A DNA stretch of 64,000 nt, from assembly GCA_963682055.1 (NCBI GenBank), contig OY821747.1, positions 16,728,258 through 16,792,257 on the forward strand, read 5' to 3'. Positions 48,440 to 61,715 of this stretch are shown here, in pieces. The notes below the pieces were generated by a model. It saw only the letters and a list, made by a program, of their open reading frames with translations. It did not search any database and had not been told where the DNA came from. A program made the translations under genes and the position numbers. Source of the stretch: Primula veris. Its lineage: Eukaryota > Streptophyta > Magnoliopsida > Ericales > Primulaceae. Within the stretch, counting starts at the first letter, position 1; every line of letters begins with the position of its first letter.

Positions 48440-50063
48440 TGTAGGTCTTCCTGAAGTCCAAGACTAACAAACAATGATATCTAGATAGTGGATGTTCAAG
48501 GCACATGACTGGAGACAAGAGCAAATTCATCTCACTCTGACCTAGCAATGGAAAAGTCACGCTTAGAGACAAAACCAAGAAGAACATTATTGGTATAGGT
48601 AACATTTCCGATTCTCCAAACATTATTCTTGAAAAAGTACTTTACGTAGATGGTTTGCAAAATAGTCTACTTAGCATTATCCAACTTTGTGATAAGAACT
48701 ACATAGTCATATTTAAAGAATCACACTGCATAATAGAAAATATTGCTTCAAATAAGACTATACTCGTTAGTCATCGAGAAAAGGATTTTTACCGAGTCGA
48801 CCTAAATGAGTACATTAACAAAGATGTGAAATATCCGTTGTCTACTAACGATAGTTGTTGGTTATGGCATAGAAGACTTGCACATGTTAACTTTGACTTA
48901 GTCTTCAAACTCTCTAAGAGGGACTTGGTGACTTGTCTACCTAAACTCGCTTATAAAAAAGAACTTTGCCATGCCTGCCAATTAGGTAAGCAAACTAAGA
49001 TATCGTTTAAAACGAAGAAGCAAATTACTACTACACGCATCTTAGAATTAATTTATATGGATTTAGTAGGACCATCTCGAACCTTAAATGTGCGTGGTTG
49101 ATCATATGCATTAGTTGTTAGATGATTATAGTTGTTTCACATGAGTTAAATTCTTAACTACTAAGGATGAAACGTTTGATAATTTCACTACACTTTGTAA
49201 AAGTCTACAAACACAAATGGGTTTAATGATTTTAAAACTTTGTATTGATCATGGTACTGAATTTGAGAACCAACCATTTACGGAATGCTGTAATGGTCTT
49301 AGTATTGATCACAACTTTTTTTCTCCTAGGACTCCACAACAAAATGGCATGGTAGAAAGGACAAAAAAAACCCTAGAAGAATTGGCAAGGACCATACTTT
49401 GTGAAAATATTTTTCCAAAGTATTTTTGGGCCGAAGCCGTACATACTGCTTGTTATATTATAAATCCCGCTATGTTACGCCTTATCTTAAAGAAAACACC
49501 TTATGAGCTAATTTACAAGAGAAAACTTAACATTACTCATTTACGTATATTTGGTTGCAAATGTTATGTGTTGAATAATGGAAAGGAAATTTTGGAAAAC
49601 TTTGATGCAAAATCCGGCGAAAGTATATTACTTGGATATTCCCTCCCTCTCTAGTAAACTTTATAGAGTTTTTAATAAGACTACACTTAAAATATAAGAG
49701 TCCACGCACATTAGATTTGATGAGCCATCTGTTACAATTTCTAAACCTTTGCATGTTGAAAATGATGAAGAAGTTTTAAATTATTCACCTATTTTTAATA
49801 GCGTTCCTAACGCTACTGTGAATGATAATGAGGTAACTCATGAACAATTTCAACAAGATTTGCAAAATGACAATACCATGCATAGTGATTTACCTAAATA
49901 AGGTTCTCAAACCTGGAATGGTCATGTAGCTCCATCTCTAACCAACCATCACACATCTTAGAATGCCTCTGAAGAACTCAATGTCACCCCCTCAACTGCT
50001 CTAGTTCTTGTGAGACCTAGAAAGTATACTTCTCAGCTCATTCTCCCTCACTTCGTGCCAAAA
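48440..50063 (+). pseudogene. copia A protease and integrase, broken
   Basis: The protease motif YLDSGCSRHMTGDKSKF lies near 48479-48530 (preceding codon is a stop). GAG-pre-integrase HRRLAHVNFDLVFKLSKRD and CHACQLGKQTK follow near 48868-49000. The integrase core begins YMDLVGP near 49055. After several stops it resumes in 49217-49654 with DHGTEFEN, PQQNGMVERTKKTLEELART and WAEAVHTACYIIN. After 49654 the spacer toward RT (VRPRKYTSQLILPHF) ends at the LINE insertion. Confidence 0.88.
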
Positions 50064-50077
50064 AATTGTCCTCCCTA

Positions 50078-52779
50078 GGTACTGAGTATATTCAGACATT
50101 TTGGTATGGTGGAACTTTGCCCTCTGCTAAACTTATAGCATTTTTGTGCCGCCTAAATGACCAAGTCTCATGTTACAAAAGGAATTTTTCTAAATGGGCA
50201 ACTCTGCATTTCTGTTGCTTACAAGCTACTTTTTGGTCACTGCCTCAAGTTAACTATTCATCTTCCAAGATTTGATTCTTAAAAGAGAACTTTTTGGGCA
50301 TGCCTAATTATGGTTGTTCTCATTAGAGCCTTGTGGTTTTAACAACAGAGTCTTCTCTGGTGAACTAGTGATAATAATCATCTCATGCCATTTCATTGTT
50401 GTAATCTGTTAATTTGTAATATTTGTAACTATTTAGCTGCTACATTTAGTTGTAGGGTTGTCACGCCCCGGATTTGGGTATACCCGAGTCGTGAATATTA
50501 TTTAAAAGGAAAAGATTTAAATCACGAAACATGCGGAATGCCATTCAATAATATGTCAATCAATAGAACCAAATAAATACTTCAGGCCATGCCGATAATC
50601 ACATTTGATTCAATAAATTGACCTAAGGGTAGCCAACGGTGTCCAAATGTGACAACACAAACAAAACAATACGTTTTTAGAAAATTTCGCCATGAGCTTT
50701 GTGTATCTATTTGTTTTCAATAAATTAGACCTGTCTGAAACAACACATAACAAAATCGCAACGCGATTACCAAATAATCCAACAAGGATAAATCAAATCT
50801 AACCCACCTGGCATTCTATAAAATAGCGTAATCTAAAATATACAGGTGCATCAGATAAGTTACTCCAACCAAAAAAAAAAAAATCTCGCGTTAAACGCTT
50901 ACTTGGCCAACAAGGCTCAAAATGAAATAATGCCAAAATGACAAAAAACAAGTCTAGCGTGCGCGCGATCACGTGTAATAGGATAATGAGCCTCATGCAA
51001 GCACTTTAAACTTCGTCACCATCTACGTCAGCACCTGTACATCGATCGTGAACAAAATGTACAGAAAACAAAGAAAGGAGGTAAGAAAACAATCTCGCTT
51101 TAAAAACGACGCGTACTACTAAGCACGCACACACAGTCCTAACATGTCAAATATGATATCTTGGCAAATAATGACAAATGACAATTGCACGAAAAACACA
51201 TCAACAAGTATAACTCGCAAACACAAGTAAATGAACATATAATCAAGATCAACTGAATTAATAATAAAATAAAACAAGACTCAACGAAACACAAAGTCGG
51301 GATTGCCTCACATGTACCCACTTTTATAGCCACTCTGCTCTAGGACCCAAAGTGCAATGGTTCCCTCACCCATATTCTGACACTAATATGTGACCAAAAG
51401 ATATGGGGCCGGATTTAAGGGGACTAAACATATGGTACCGATATAGCTAATTCTTGCGCAAGTTTTCGGGATCTCACTGTAAGCTGACACAGCTCCGCCT
51501 TAACACTTGGTACTGCAATCCCTAAAATAAATATATAAGACTCCGAATACCAAACACAAAAATAGTAAACTCCACAATAATACATAAAACACACTTTATA
51601 ATATTTGATGTAATTAGATAAACACATTACCACAAAAGTATACACGGTATGACCACAAGAGTATACCCGATATCACCATTGCCACACTTTCACCACTTTC
51701 ACACTCACATTTTTAAAATATTTAATTAAATAACACATTTAAATCACCTTTTTTTTTCCACAATTCATTTTATAATAAAAATAGTAAAATCGACATACAC
51801 AATATAATCACCATAAAAATAACGATGCGAAGCTGTTACACACAAAATACAATAACATGATGCAATACACACTAACCATTTTACATATCTTAGCATACAA
51901 CAAACAACACACAAAACCGCCTTTAAAGCGAAACCATATTCCTCTCCCTTACCTATGCAAACGAGAGCTCGTTTGTCAAATACTCCCAAAATCAAGCCGA
52001 AACCCACCTAAAGGTTAGAAACAGATCTGGACAGGCCAAAGCAGTCCTTCAACAGCCCTAAAAATGTAATTAAAACGAGCTGCGGATTAATATAAAAGTC
52101 CCTAATTCGGATTATAGTAAATATTCCCAAAAATGGGTTTTTATAAAAGTCAAAATCAGATGAAACGGCTTACACGGATAGATAGGACTCGAAGAGTAGA
52201 TCAAAATAGTGTATTTAATCGTGAAAAACGGAGTCCGAACGCACCCGAAACGGAATCAAACCCCGGATGCCCGAAACCCGAGAAAAACTTACGCACCACT
52301 GCCCAAACTCGCCGATCAGACCTGACCAGTCCCTTTCCGGCGACCTAAACCCCTTCTTTGGCGTTCGTCTCTCTCTCTCTATGTCAACTCCGCTGGTCTC
52401 TCTTTGTTCTATTATCTCTCTCCGTATGTATGTATCTATGTAGATGTATATATGTAATATGTATATTTATATATGTATATGTATTATCTATATATTTAGA
52501 TTTTAGTATAAGTAATTTACTAATTAGTCCACTTACTAATTACATGATACAAAACACCCTCACAACTATTATATACACCCAATTCCATATCACACATGTA
52601 TATTTGACAAAAGTACGTAATCACCCACAAAACTAAATATCACTATCTTATTACTAAAATTAATAATAAAGTAAAAAAATTCCGAGACGTTACAAGGGTT
52701 TCCCTTGAGTTAGCAACTTGTGCTAACCAGGTTTTTCTCGTTTCTGGTTTAATGAAATTTACTTAACTTCCAAAAAAAA
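50078..52779 (+). mobile_element. 5'-truncated LINE tail (with a solo LTR inside)
   Basis: Sequence outside the solo LTR (50078-50458 and 52700-52779) reads through as TTTCCCTTGAGTTAGC, CTTGTGCTAACCAGG, TTTCTGGTTTAATGAAATTT and ends in an A8 run (52772-52779). That is the usual layout of plant LINE 3' ends. The fragment interrupts copia A between integrase and RT. Immediately after the A run the copia frame resumes (DLIIGSPADK). Confidence 0.7.
50459..52694 (+). mobile_element. Solo LTR, 2.2 kb, with 5-bp TSD
   Basis: Begins TGTCACGCCCCGG and ends GAGACGTTACA (TG...CA with TGTCACG/CGTTACA ends). AGGGT flanks both sides (50454-50458 and 52695-52699). There is no coding region, PBS or second LTR inside. 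The size and TGTCACGCCCC start are reminiscent of long LTRs of Ty3-gypsy elements; the superfamily is an inference. It contains AT-rich promoter-like sequence near 52440-52500. Confidence 0.85.
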
Positions 52780-52789
52780 TGATTTAATT

Positions 52790-53885
52790 ATTGGCAGTCC
52801 TGCTGATAAGGTTATAACACGTTTTACAATTTCTTTCTCAAGTAGAATCTAAGACTATTGAAAAAGTATTATTCAACGCCGATTGGACTAATGCTTTGCA
52901 TGATGAACTGCACCAATTCGAATGTAATGATGTGTGTACTAGTACCTAGACCAAAACATCAATCTGTTATGGGAACAAAGTGGGTATACATAAACAAAAT
53001 GGAGAAGGACGATATAGTTACTTGTAACAAAGCAAGATTAGTTGCTAAATGATATAATCAAGAACAAGGAATTGAATTTCATGAAACCTTTGCACATGTT
53101 ACACGTCTTGAATCAATGTGCATGCTTTTCGCTTATGCATCCAACAACCGTTTTGAACTTTTTGAAATAAAGTGATTTTCTAAATGGACAAAGTAGCGAG
53201 AAAGTTTATGTTGAATAGCCTATTTGTTTTATAAATTATGTTTTTCTAAACCATGTGTATATACTAAAAAAAGCCCTCTATGGCTTGAAACAAACAACTC
53301 GAGTATGGTATGAAAGGTTAAGTAAGTTTCTCACTAATAAATGCTTTTCTATGGAAACATTAGACGCCACACTCTTTTAAAAGAAGAAAGGAGAGAATTT
53401 ATTGATTATACAAATATATGTTGATGACATTATATTTGGTGCTACTAACCCTTCGATATGTGAAGAATTTGATAATATCAGGCTAGTTGAATTAGAAATG
53501 AGAATGATGGATGAACTGACCTACTTCTTGTGATTGCAAATTTAACAAACGAGTGAAGGAAACTTCATTTATCAAGAGAAGTTCACAGAAGACCTCTTAA
53601 AAAAGTACAATCTGAACGACGCCAAGATAGCGAAAACGCCAATGAGTCCTAGAACAACGCTCAACATAGATAAAGAAGGTAAACATATAGATGAAAAGAC
53701 ATATCGAGGTATGATTAAATCCCTACTTTATTTAACAACATGTAGATATGATATTATGATTAACGCCTGTCTCAGTGCTAGATTCCAATCTGCTCCTAAA
53801 GAATCCCATGTTATTGCTATCAAAAGGATTCTTTGATATCTTTTTGTAGCAACCAACCTCGAACTATTCTATTCTATCCTAAATT
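52790..53885 (+). pseudogene. copia A reverse transcriptase, broken
   Basis: Fragments in order: SPADKVITRFT, VPRPKHQSVMGTKWVYIN, KARLVAK, SEKVYVE, KKALYGLKQTTRVWYERLSK, LLIIQIYVDDIIFGATNPS (catalytic YVDD retained), FIYQEKFTEDLLKKYNL, KTPMSPRTTLN and YRGMIKSLLYLTTCRYDIM, FQSAPKESHVIAIKRIL. Stops and shifts occur throughout. The frame breaks off at about 53885 before RNase H. Confidence 0.9.
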
Positions 53886-54832
53886 AATCAGTAACATTTA
53901 ACTGCTAACAAATAATGAGTCTCCCTAATAATCCTTGAAGTTCTGCAAAATTGTTAGTCTCAATGCCAAGGGAAATAGAATAAGCAACAATTAAGTCACC
54001 ATTAGAATCTCGAATAACACCCCCTGCACCTGCACTACCAGGATTCTCGAATGAGGACCCATAAAAATTCATTTTCAATTTACCAGAAGGTGGTAAAACC
54101 CAAGCTAAGGCCTTAGGTAATTTAGTCTTACATTTAAGTATGGGGATATTCAAATTGGTAGTAAAAAATACAGTAAAGGAGGAGGGAAGAACAACAGGTT
54201 TCATGAAATAATTAAGCTCTTTAATCTACACAATCACCTTACTAATAATACTTGTATGATTCATATCACCATTTTCATATTTATAATAGTTTCTGATGAA
54301 CCAAATTTCCAAAAAAATAAAAAAAGAATAATTGAGGCAATTAAGTCTAATTGAGAAGAGTTATTCCATATCCTACACCAGTGACAAGTCCAATCTTTCC
54401 AAGACAAATTAGGAAGGTATTTAACACCAAATGCGTTACAAAAAAAACCTCATACAACAGTAACAATCTTACTCTTACCAAATAAGTGGTCCACTTCATC
54501 TTCTTTGTGGGCTCCTCTACAGCAACTGCATTTAGAAGCTAAGGCAATACCAATTTTTTTTTAATTTAATATAATTAGTCCAAAGTTTCTAAGAGAAAAT
54601 AGAGATTTTGTTAGGTAAAACTTTATTCCAAATAAATTTAGCCATTGAAGGCCGTTATTTCTAAGAAAAATATAGGCACTTTTAGTGGTAAAAACAGTAG
54701 ATTCATTGTGTGGCCAGTAGCTAACATCAAGACCATTCCTAATTTGCATATCAAAAGAGGTGATATAGTGCAAAAATGGTGGTTACCAAGGGTATTCAAT
54801 CATCTAAATACCAACGGCCGAGCTACCGAGAT
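53885..54832 (-). mobile_element. LINE fragment: RNase H and zf-RVT
   Basis: On the minus strand 54204-53905 encodes an RNase H domain (KLKMNFYGSSFENPGSAGAG, GVIRDSNGDLIVAYSISLGI, TNNFAELQGL). The catalytic D of the usual NVDGSS motif is changed (NFYGSS). Upstream 54773-54561 carries zf-RVT remains (FTTKSAYIFLRNN). No RT or poly(A) is present. A different LINE copy from the one at 36850. Confidence 0.85.
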
Positions 54833-55490
54833 ATATGGGTAGATTTTTAAAGCTTCCATCCAATCAAGTTGCTAGTTGCATCGATTTTCCAACGGTGACC
54901 ATGGTAATTGGTGATCGACACAGGTGCATTCGCAAATATAATGCCCGAAAGGAATTTTTACTCATTCTGTCTAAAAAAGCTACATCCTTACAACAAAAGA
55001 ATAATAATGGCGAACGGTCACCAATCAGGGAAGGCCCATGGGATAGCCAAGGAGTTGAGTTGTTGGATTCATGATTTTGATCACATATTGGACTTCATTG
55101 TCTATGATATACCCATAGTACAGTCTCAAAATAGACTAAATAAAGTGATACTAGGGATGCCATTCTTAAGCATCTCAAGCAATGATCGACTATAGGAGTC
55201 AAGAGGTCACGATACATTGTGCAAATAGATGCCTCACCTTTGAGATCCTAATGTTTGTTGGAGGAATTCAATGTTTCCACGACAAGTCTTCAAAGGAAAC
55301 GCTCGAGAAGCACAGTCGTACTTTGCTGCAAATGTTTTCAACCTATCAAAGAAGGTTAGAAGATTCTTTTTCTTGGATCCACCACGGTATAATGCTACAT
55401 GCTATTTTGGATTGGACAAAATGGATACAACACATAGGAAGAGTTATCAGATCCAGAAGAAGAAGAGTTTGCGTTAGTCATGACAAGTGA
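54833..55490 (+). pseudogene. Gypsy protease-region fragment, copy 1
   Basis: Parallel to 58690-59375 at DNA level. It includes NFPTVTMVIGD-like sequence (DFPTVTMVIGD), TGAFANIMPERNF, LHPYNKRIIMANGHQSG, SQNRLNKVILGMPFLS and VGGIQCFHDKS, in shifting frames. The left edge abuts the LINE fragment at 54832, so the upstream gag part of this copy is missing. Confidence 0.85.
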
Positions 55491-55529
55491 CAAAGCAGGA
55501 AAGGACAATGCGCTTGGAAATTATGATTA

Positions 55530-55720
55530 TGGTTAGATGCTTTCTCATTCCTACACCTATGTACTTGGTTAGATGCTTAGATGCTTTCTCCTTCCTACAC
55601 CTACATACTTGATTATGGTTATATCTTCAATTTCAAAAACCGTATTATTTACGAAATTATGGTCAGATGCTTTCTCATTCCTACACCTACGTACTTGGAA
55701 GTAACCCATAAAATGACTTA
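55530..55720. repeat. Tandem/dispersed ~50-100-bp repeats
   Basis: GATGCTTTCTC(A/C)TTCCTACACCTA(T/C)(G/A)TACTT occurs three times (about 55536, 55579, 55666), with GATTATGGTTA in between. It lies between the protease copy 1 and the gypsy LTR. Confidence 0.8.
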
Positions 55721-55830
55721 CTACATTTACACTTCCACTCACTTCTATCAAATCAATCGACCTTAGCTTATTCTTAATTGAATAAAGCAAAGTGTATGAG
55801 ATTGTTCCTTATCCCTAGCATTTGGTGGTT

Positions 55831-56902
55831 TGATAACGCACTTTGCACAAATCCGAATAATATCCATCTCTAGGAACCCTATCTATCTCTTACCCAAATT
55901 TAAGATTAACCAAATCTTCTTAGAAAGTGATTAGACCACAAAATGTTCATTTTCATAGGTTAAAATGATAATATATAACATTGTTTTGTTGTTATTTCAG
56001 CTTCTTCAAGCCATATTTAGTGTTTTATTTGCACATTTTTATATTATTGCAGAAAAACCTCATGGAATTAATACAAAAATCAGGCAAAGACGCAAGAAAA
56101 CCAAACGATGGACCAAAAAGTGAAGAAACTAAGAGATAAAGGACCCACAAGAGAAGCCCAAAGTTATCCAAATGAATACCAAAGAAGTCAACACAAAAGA
56201 ACATTCTGGAAGCTGACCTGATCAATCCACTTGACCGGTCAGGCCAAAGGTGATTTAACAAGTTGGTTTAAATTCGTAGATCATATAAATAGATATTTTT
56301 CCAGATTTGTATACACGTTTTCAACACAATTTTTCAGCAGCTTTTCATCCCAATTCGTCCTAGAGAGAGAAGAGACAAAAAACATAAAAATAGAGAGTTT
56401 GTGCACGAATTCTCCATTTTACCAGCTTTGTTTTGTAAGTTCATTATTTATTATTATTTTTCAAGTTGTTTTTAGTATCCCTACTGCTCTATTTGCATGT
56501 CTACTAGTTGTTTGCATCTTATTTAGCACTAGTCTAGCTTCTCTTGCATGTTTACTAGTTAAAACACATTAATAACGCATCACCATTAGTTATTAATCGA
56601 TTAACGCCGCATACACTTTTATTTGGGTAGATATGAACTGAAAAATGCTTCTAATAAATTGAGGTTTAATTGTTCAAACCTTGATGAATCGACCCGTTGG
56701 ATTGACAACCCAACCGCTAACGCTCTCCTCCTTCATTTTATTTAGCATATTAATTTGACACGCTTAGGAATTGACGAGTATCTAGAAAACCACACGGTTA
56801 CTCGAACAATAACTTGAGCGTTTTACCCGAGAAATACTACTGCTACCCCCATGCTCCTGCGAGGCCCTCACGTGTAAAAATAACATATTCGAGTGGCAGT
56901 CA
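55831..56902 (+). repeat. Probable gypsy LTR (Athila/Tat-like)
   Basis: A 1072-bp block starting TGATAACGCACTTTG and ending GTGGCAGTCA, directly followed by a gypsy primer-binding site. The boundaries rest on the TG/CA ends and on PBS spacing, as no second LTR copy is seen in the window. Confidence 0.6.
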
Positions 56903-56908
56903 GTATTT

Positions 56909-56925
56909 TGGCACCGCTGCCGGGG
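56909..56925 (+). promoter_or_regulatory. Gypsy primer-binding site
   Basis: TGGCACCGCTGCCGGGG matches the Athila/Tat-type site TGGCGCCGTTGCCGGGG with two changes. That site is complementary to tRNA-Asp by established knowledge of the group. Confidence 0.85.
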
Positions 56926-57299
56926 ATCTACGGTTGCTATATAGTCATTTCCATAATTTTAGATATCATTTGCTTATTTACTATATTTTCAAGCCTTTAA
57001 TATAAGTCAAAATCTTCATTTTGGCAAAGACCTTATCTGTTCCAACTTTTATTATGTCTCAGACCTGACCGATCAATCTAACCGGTCAGGACTGTATGAC
57101 CTGTCACCCTAATTGGTCATACCAATGTAATTCGATACATAATATATTACACTTCATAAATCCTGACTTAACTCTTTGTTAAGTCATAATAGATCCCCCT
57201 TGATATTTTGCCCGTTCTTTAGTTAGGGAACACCCCGAGTTACAAGCTCTTTTAATCGAAGCTCCGTCGGATTTACACAACACCAACTCATCAGCTACC

Positions 57300-59376
57300 A
57301 TGTCTCATCACATCAACGAGCACAAAGAGGGGATCCCGCCTTATACCAGAAACAATGAAGATCCACCTAATGAGGGAAATCCACGACCACCTCATCAGGA
57401 CGAAGAACGAACCATCCAACATTTCCTAAATCCTGTTCGTCCGAACAGACCAACCTACATTGTCTTACCAACTAATTAGCAAGGATTCATAGTCCAACCT
57501 CAGATGCTCTCACGCATCCCTACCTTCCGAGGTATGGAATCTGAAAACCTCTATAACCACATCGCCGAATTTAAATCAATATGCGATCTGTAAGTAGAAC
57601 GAGACATGTCAATGGATATCATTCACCTTAAGCTATTTAACTTCTTGCTTGTCGACAAAGCCAAAGATTGGTTTAACAGTTTACCTCCACACTTTATCCA
57701 TAGTTGGAAAGAAATGATGTAACCATTTTTGCCAAAAAATTTCCCAGCTAGCCGATCCATGGCAATCCAACAAAAAATCCAAAACTTAAGGCTGAAGTCC
57801 CAAGGGACCTTTTAAAACATGTGGGGAGAGATTTAAGGATCTTAACCCGCTTGTCCCTACCACGGCTACGAGGCTGACATGCTCTTCAACTTTTTCTACT
57901 TTTCACTAATGCCACATATGAGAGACATGATCGAGTCACACACCAGAGGAGATTTTAATACCTATTTAGTTCAACGCTCATTTGACTTCTTCGACAAGCT
58001 AGCAGATTAAGCCAAAGGGTGGGAATTGAGTCCATCTAACAGGGACCCATGAGACCAACTGTAAGCAAAAGGCCTATTCTACCTCGAGGAACCCATTCCA
58101 CCAGAATATTGGCATCCAATACCACAAAACAATTGAGACCAAAATATGGGTCAAGCACAAGAGACCGCAGACCTCGTTGGAGGAAAAATAAGAAAGATGT
58201 GGAGAAGGCAGTAGAAACACAAAAAGAGGATGGGAATAAGCCCAAGGATGTATACTTAAAGAAGCCCACAAAGGTTTTGATCGAAAAGGATAGGAGAATG
58301 GTGAAAACCGATAATCCTGTTAAGAGAGCCTTGTTCACTGAGGACGAAGATACACAACTAAAATGTTAGGTAGAAAAATAGGTCAAAGAAGAAATGGAAA
58401 CAATGATCACGCAGGGAGTGCTTCGTCGTCCAACCCTGAAAGGCGTCGAAGAATATAGCGAAACATGTTTTGGTGATCTAGATTTAGAGGCACTATCATG
58501 CTTGCCCAGAGAAAAAGTGGGTAATGTGAGTGAATTAGATGAACTATTCCCATATGTGAGAAGTGTCACAAAAGAGGAACTCATAAGTAGTACAATGATA
58601 GGGAAGATCTTGGATAGTGATAAAGGCTACAGATATATAGATGTGCCCAAGGGAGTAGACCCTCATGGTCTTCCACTCTATCTACCGAGCTATATGGGTA
58701 TATTTTTAAAGCACCCATGTAATCAAGTTGCTAATAGCATCAATTTTCCAACGGTGACAATGGTAATTGGTGACCGTCCTATCGATAGAGTCTTGATCAA
58801 CCTAGGTGCATTTGCAAATATAATGCCCGAAAGGATTTTCTATGCACTCGGTCTAAAAAAGCTACATCGTTACAACAAAAGAATAATGATGGCAGACGGC
58901 CACAAATAAGGGAAGGCCCACAGGATAGCCAAGGAGTTGAGTTGTTGGATTCACGACTTCGTTCACATATTGGACTTTAGTGTCTATGATATACCCTTAG
59001 CACACTCTCAAAATAGACTAAACAAAGTGATACTAGGGGCAGCATTCTTAAGAGCATCTCAAGCAATGATCGACTATAGGAGTCAAGAGGTCATGATACG
59101 TTGTGCAAATCGATGCATCGCCTTTGAAATCCCAATGTTTGTTGGAGGCATTCAATGTTTCCACAAAAAGTCTTTAAATGAAACGCTCGAGAAGCACAAC
59201 CATTCTTTGTTGCAAATGTTTTCAACCTATCAAAGAAGGTTAGAAAATTCTTCTTCTTGGATCCACCGCGGTCTAATGCTACATGCCAGTTTGGACTGGA
59301 TACAAATGGATACAATACAGAGTAGGAGTTATCAGATCCAGAAGAAAAAGAGCTTGCTTAGTCACGACAAGTGACA
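57300..59376 (+). pseudogene. Gypsy gag and protease, no RT
   Basis: ATG 57300 opens MSHHINEHKEGIPPYTRN. In-frame stops occur near 57477 and 57591. The capsid region reads RIPTFRGMESENLYNHIAEF and KLFNFLLVDKAKDWFNSLPP, typical of Athila/Tat gag. After a frame change 58049-58369 is basic, and 58394-58909 leads into the retropepsin (NFPTVTMVIGDRPIDRVLI). The active-site DLGA of this group reads NLGA. It continues 58937-59374 (FLRASQAMIDYRSQEVMIR) and stops at 59374-59376. No RT, RNase H or integrase follows, so this element was deleted or non-autonomous. Confidence 0.85.
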
Positions 59377-60332
59377 AAGCACGAAAGAACAATGGTCATT
59401 CTGCTCCTTGCTAAAACCACCATCTTTCCACCATCACTTCCATTTGTATATATTTTGCTTTATTCTTTTGTATATATATTTGCATTTTAGTTCACATGGA
59501 GTCTCTTTGAGTTCCCAACTCTGATGGTGTTTTCTTTCTTCCAACAGCGATGACACTCTCAGTTTTAGTTGGGAAGAGGGGATACATCTTCGTTCGTTCT
59601 CATGGAGTGAAATTTTTCTAATTTTTTTTTTTGTATTTTTACTTAGTTAAAACCCCCATTTATTTTCCTTTTTTCTATAAAAATCCCAAAAAAAAAAAAA
59701 AAAAAAAAAAAAAAACAAGACCAAAAAAATACTTGAGTCTTTGTTTTAACTCTTACTTGAGGGAAATTTTTAAGAAGTTGTAGATTTTATATGATTTTAT
59801 GCCACATTTGAGTTTTATATTTCCTGTTTACTGTTTTGATTAGATATGCGCAAGGAAAATAGAAGAATTAATCAAAGACTGCAGCACTGCGTCCTGACTG
59901 GACCAGCTGGCCGGTTGGTTGATGTAATTGCTGATTGTCGTGATGAAATCAAGTCGCTTACAAAAAATCCTAATGAACTTGAACAATAACAAAAAGAAAG
60001 AACTCCATCCTACAATAACGAAACACCAAACATTCAAGACTCGAAAAACCCGCCTTTTTGAGAATAACAAAAGGGAAGAAAGAATTAAAAATTTAGCACA
60101 AAAGTCTTGATGTTATTTATCATTACTAATGGTATTTCATTTTGGGAAATTCTATAATTACCGTTGTCTTTTATTTCTATACGAACTTAATAAAGTTATA
60201 TTTTTTATTCGTACTTGTCTATATTTTATGCAATTTTATATGTACTTGATTATAATGAATTGATATCTTTAGGGAGAGAAAGTAATTAAACTAAATTATA
60301 AAAGTTTTGTAATTCTGAAAAAATGGGGAGAC
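59377..60332 (+). other. Gypsy tail and 3' internal end of copia A
   Basis: 59377-59640 is 3' of the gypsy protease with a purine-rich TTGGGAAGAGGGGATAC. An A-homopolymer lies at about 59691-59714. From about 59830 a short basic frame (59928-60110) ends in a stop. 60110-60332 is AT-rich and closes with the polypurine tract AAAAAATGGGGAGAC directly before the 3' LTR of copia A. The gypsy/copia border lies somewhere in 59640-59830 and is not resolved. Confidence 0.5.
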
Positions 60333-61635
60333 TGTTGAAACTCTTTGTAATTAACAAAAGTTTGTGGACCCATTCATAATTTAAAAAACTTTTGATGAAT
60401 AATAAAATGCATATAATTTAACTTAATGAAAGTTCATTCATCTTACTAACATTTACACGAAGTCCATTCCTACTGCCACCGCTCGCCTTTTCCCATGTTA
60501 TGGTACGCCTTTTGTTCACACCAATTATTCCCACTCTAGTTGGAGTGCTGCTTGCTATAAAACTCTTTTGGAGGAAAGATGACGTCAAAAATGTTTTTTT
60601 ATTATAATATGAAAGTAGATGGATAACAACAAGAAAACGCTTTCAAAAGATGCTTTTGAAGTGAAAGTCAGTTTTTCAGATTAAAGAGTACGATAAATAT
60701 ATTTGAAATGTAAGAGAAAAGAAAAAACTCAAATGACCAAATTGAATTAAGAAATTATTCAATATACAGAACAATCCAACCAATTAGATTGTAATGTAAC
60801 CGGTTAGGTTATGCATATATGGAAAGATCAGCAACGATTTTGGAAGACTTGGAAATGATTCAAAATAATTTCAAAAGTTGCAAAGGAACATTAGAGGATA
60901 TTCTCAGAGATGAGATGAGTTTTATAATGAATATTATACACCATAAGTGTCATCAAGGCACGAGATATTCAAGATTCAAAACAGTTAGCCGTTAGACCAA
61001 ATATACACAACCCAACCGATTAGACTGAAGACCAAGCGCAAGCTTATATATTTTATTTTTGCTTATTTTCAAGCCTTGAAAGATAAAAGTCCATTCGTTA
61101 AGCATTCAACGATTGATCCAAACTCACCATACAGTTTATATACATATTTTCCAAAGAGCTTGAGTGGTTTTAAACTCTTGATTGTCTCATAACCTTTATA
61201 GTTCATTCAAAGAGTCGAGAGTATTTCCAATTTTTGTAATACTATTGTATAAGCCAAGCTAAAGGGTTTCTGTTTAGCGAGAGGTTCGCTTTTCCCTTTA
61301 ACGAAAAGTGTTGTAAATGGTATCTCTGCCCTTGAAGGAAGAGAAGTTGTATGAGTACGCTATCCTTGAAGGAACATTAATAAATCTCAAGATATGTTGG
61401 GATTTGGGGACAATTTGTAGTGATTGAGGCGAACCTGGATAAATCTAGTTTGTCATTTACTTTATAGAACTTATACTTACTTGTCCCTTTATATATATTG
61501 TGCTTATTGTTTATATCTATACATATATATTTGAAACTTGCCTTTGTGTAAAAGAGATATTAGACCGAAGAAAATGTCTAGATCATTTCATTGTTGATTT
61601 GATCTCAATGACGACAGGTGAAATCGATCGGACTG

Positions 61636-61715
<80 letters not shown>

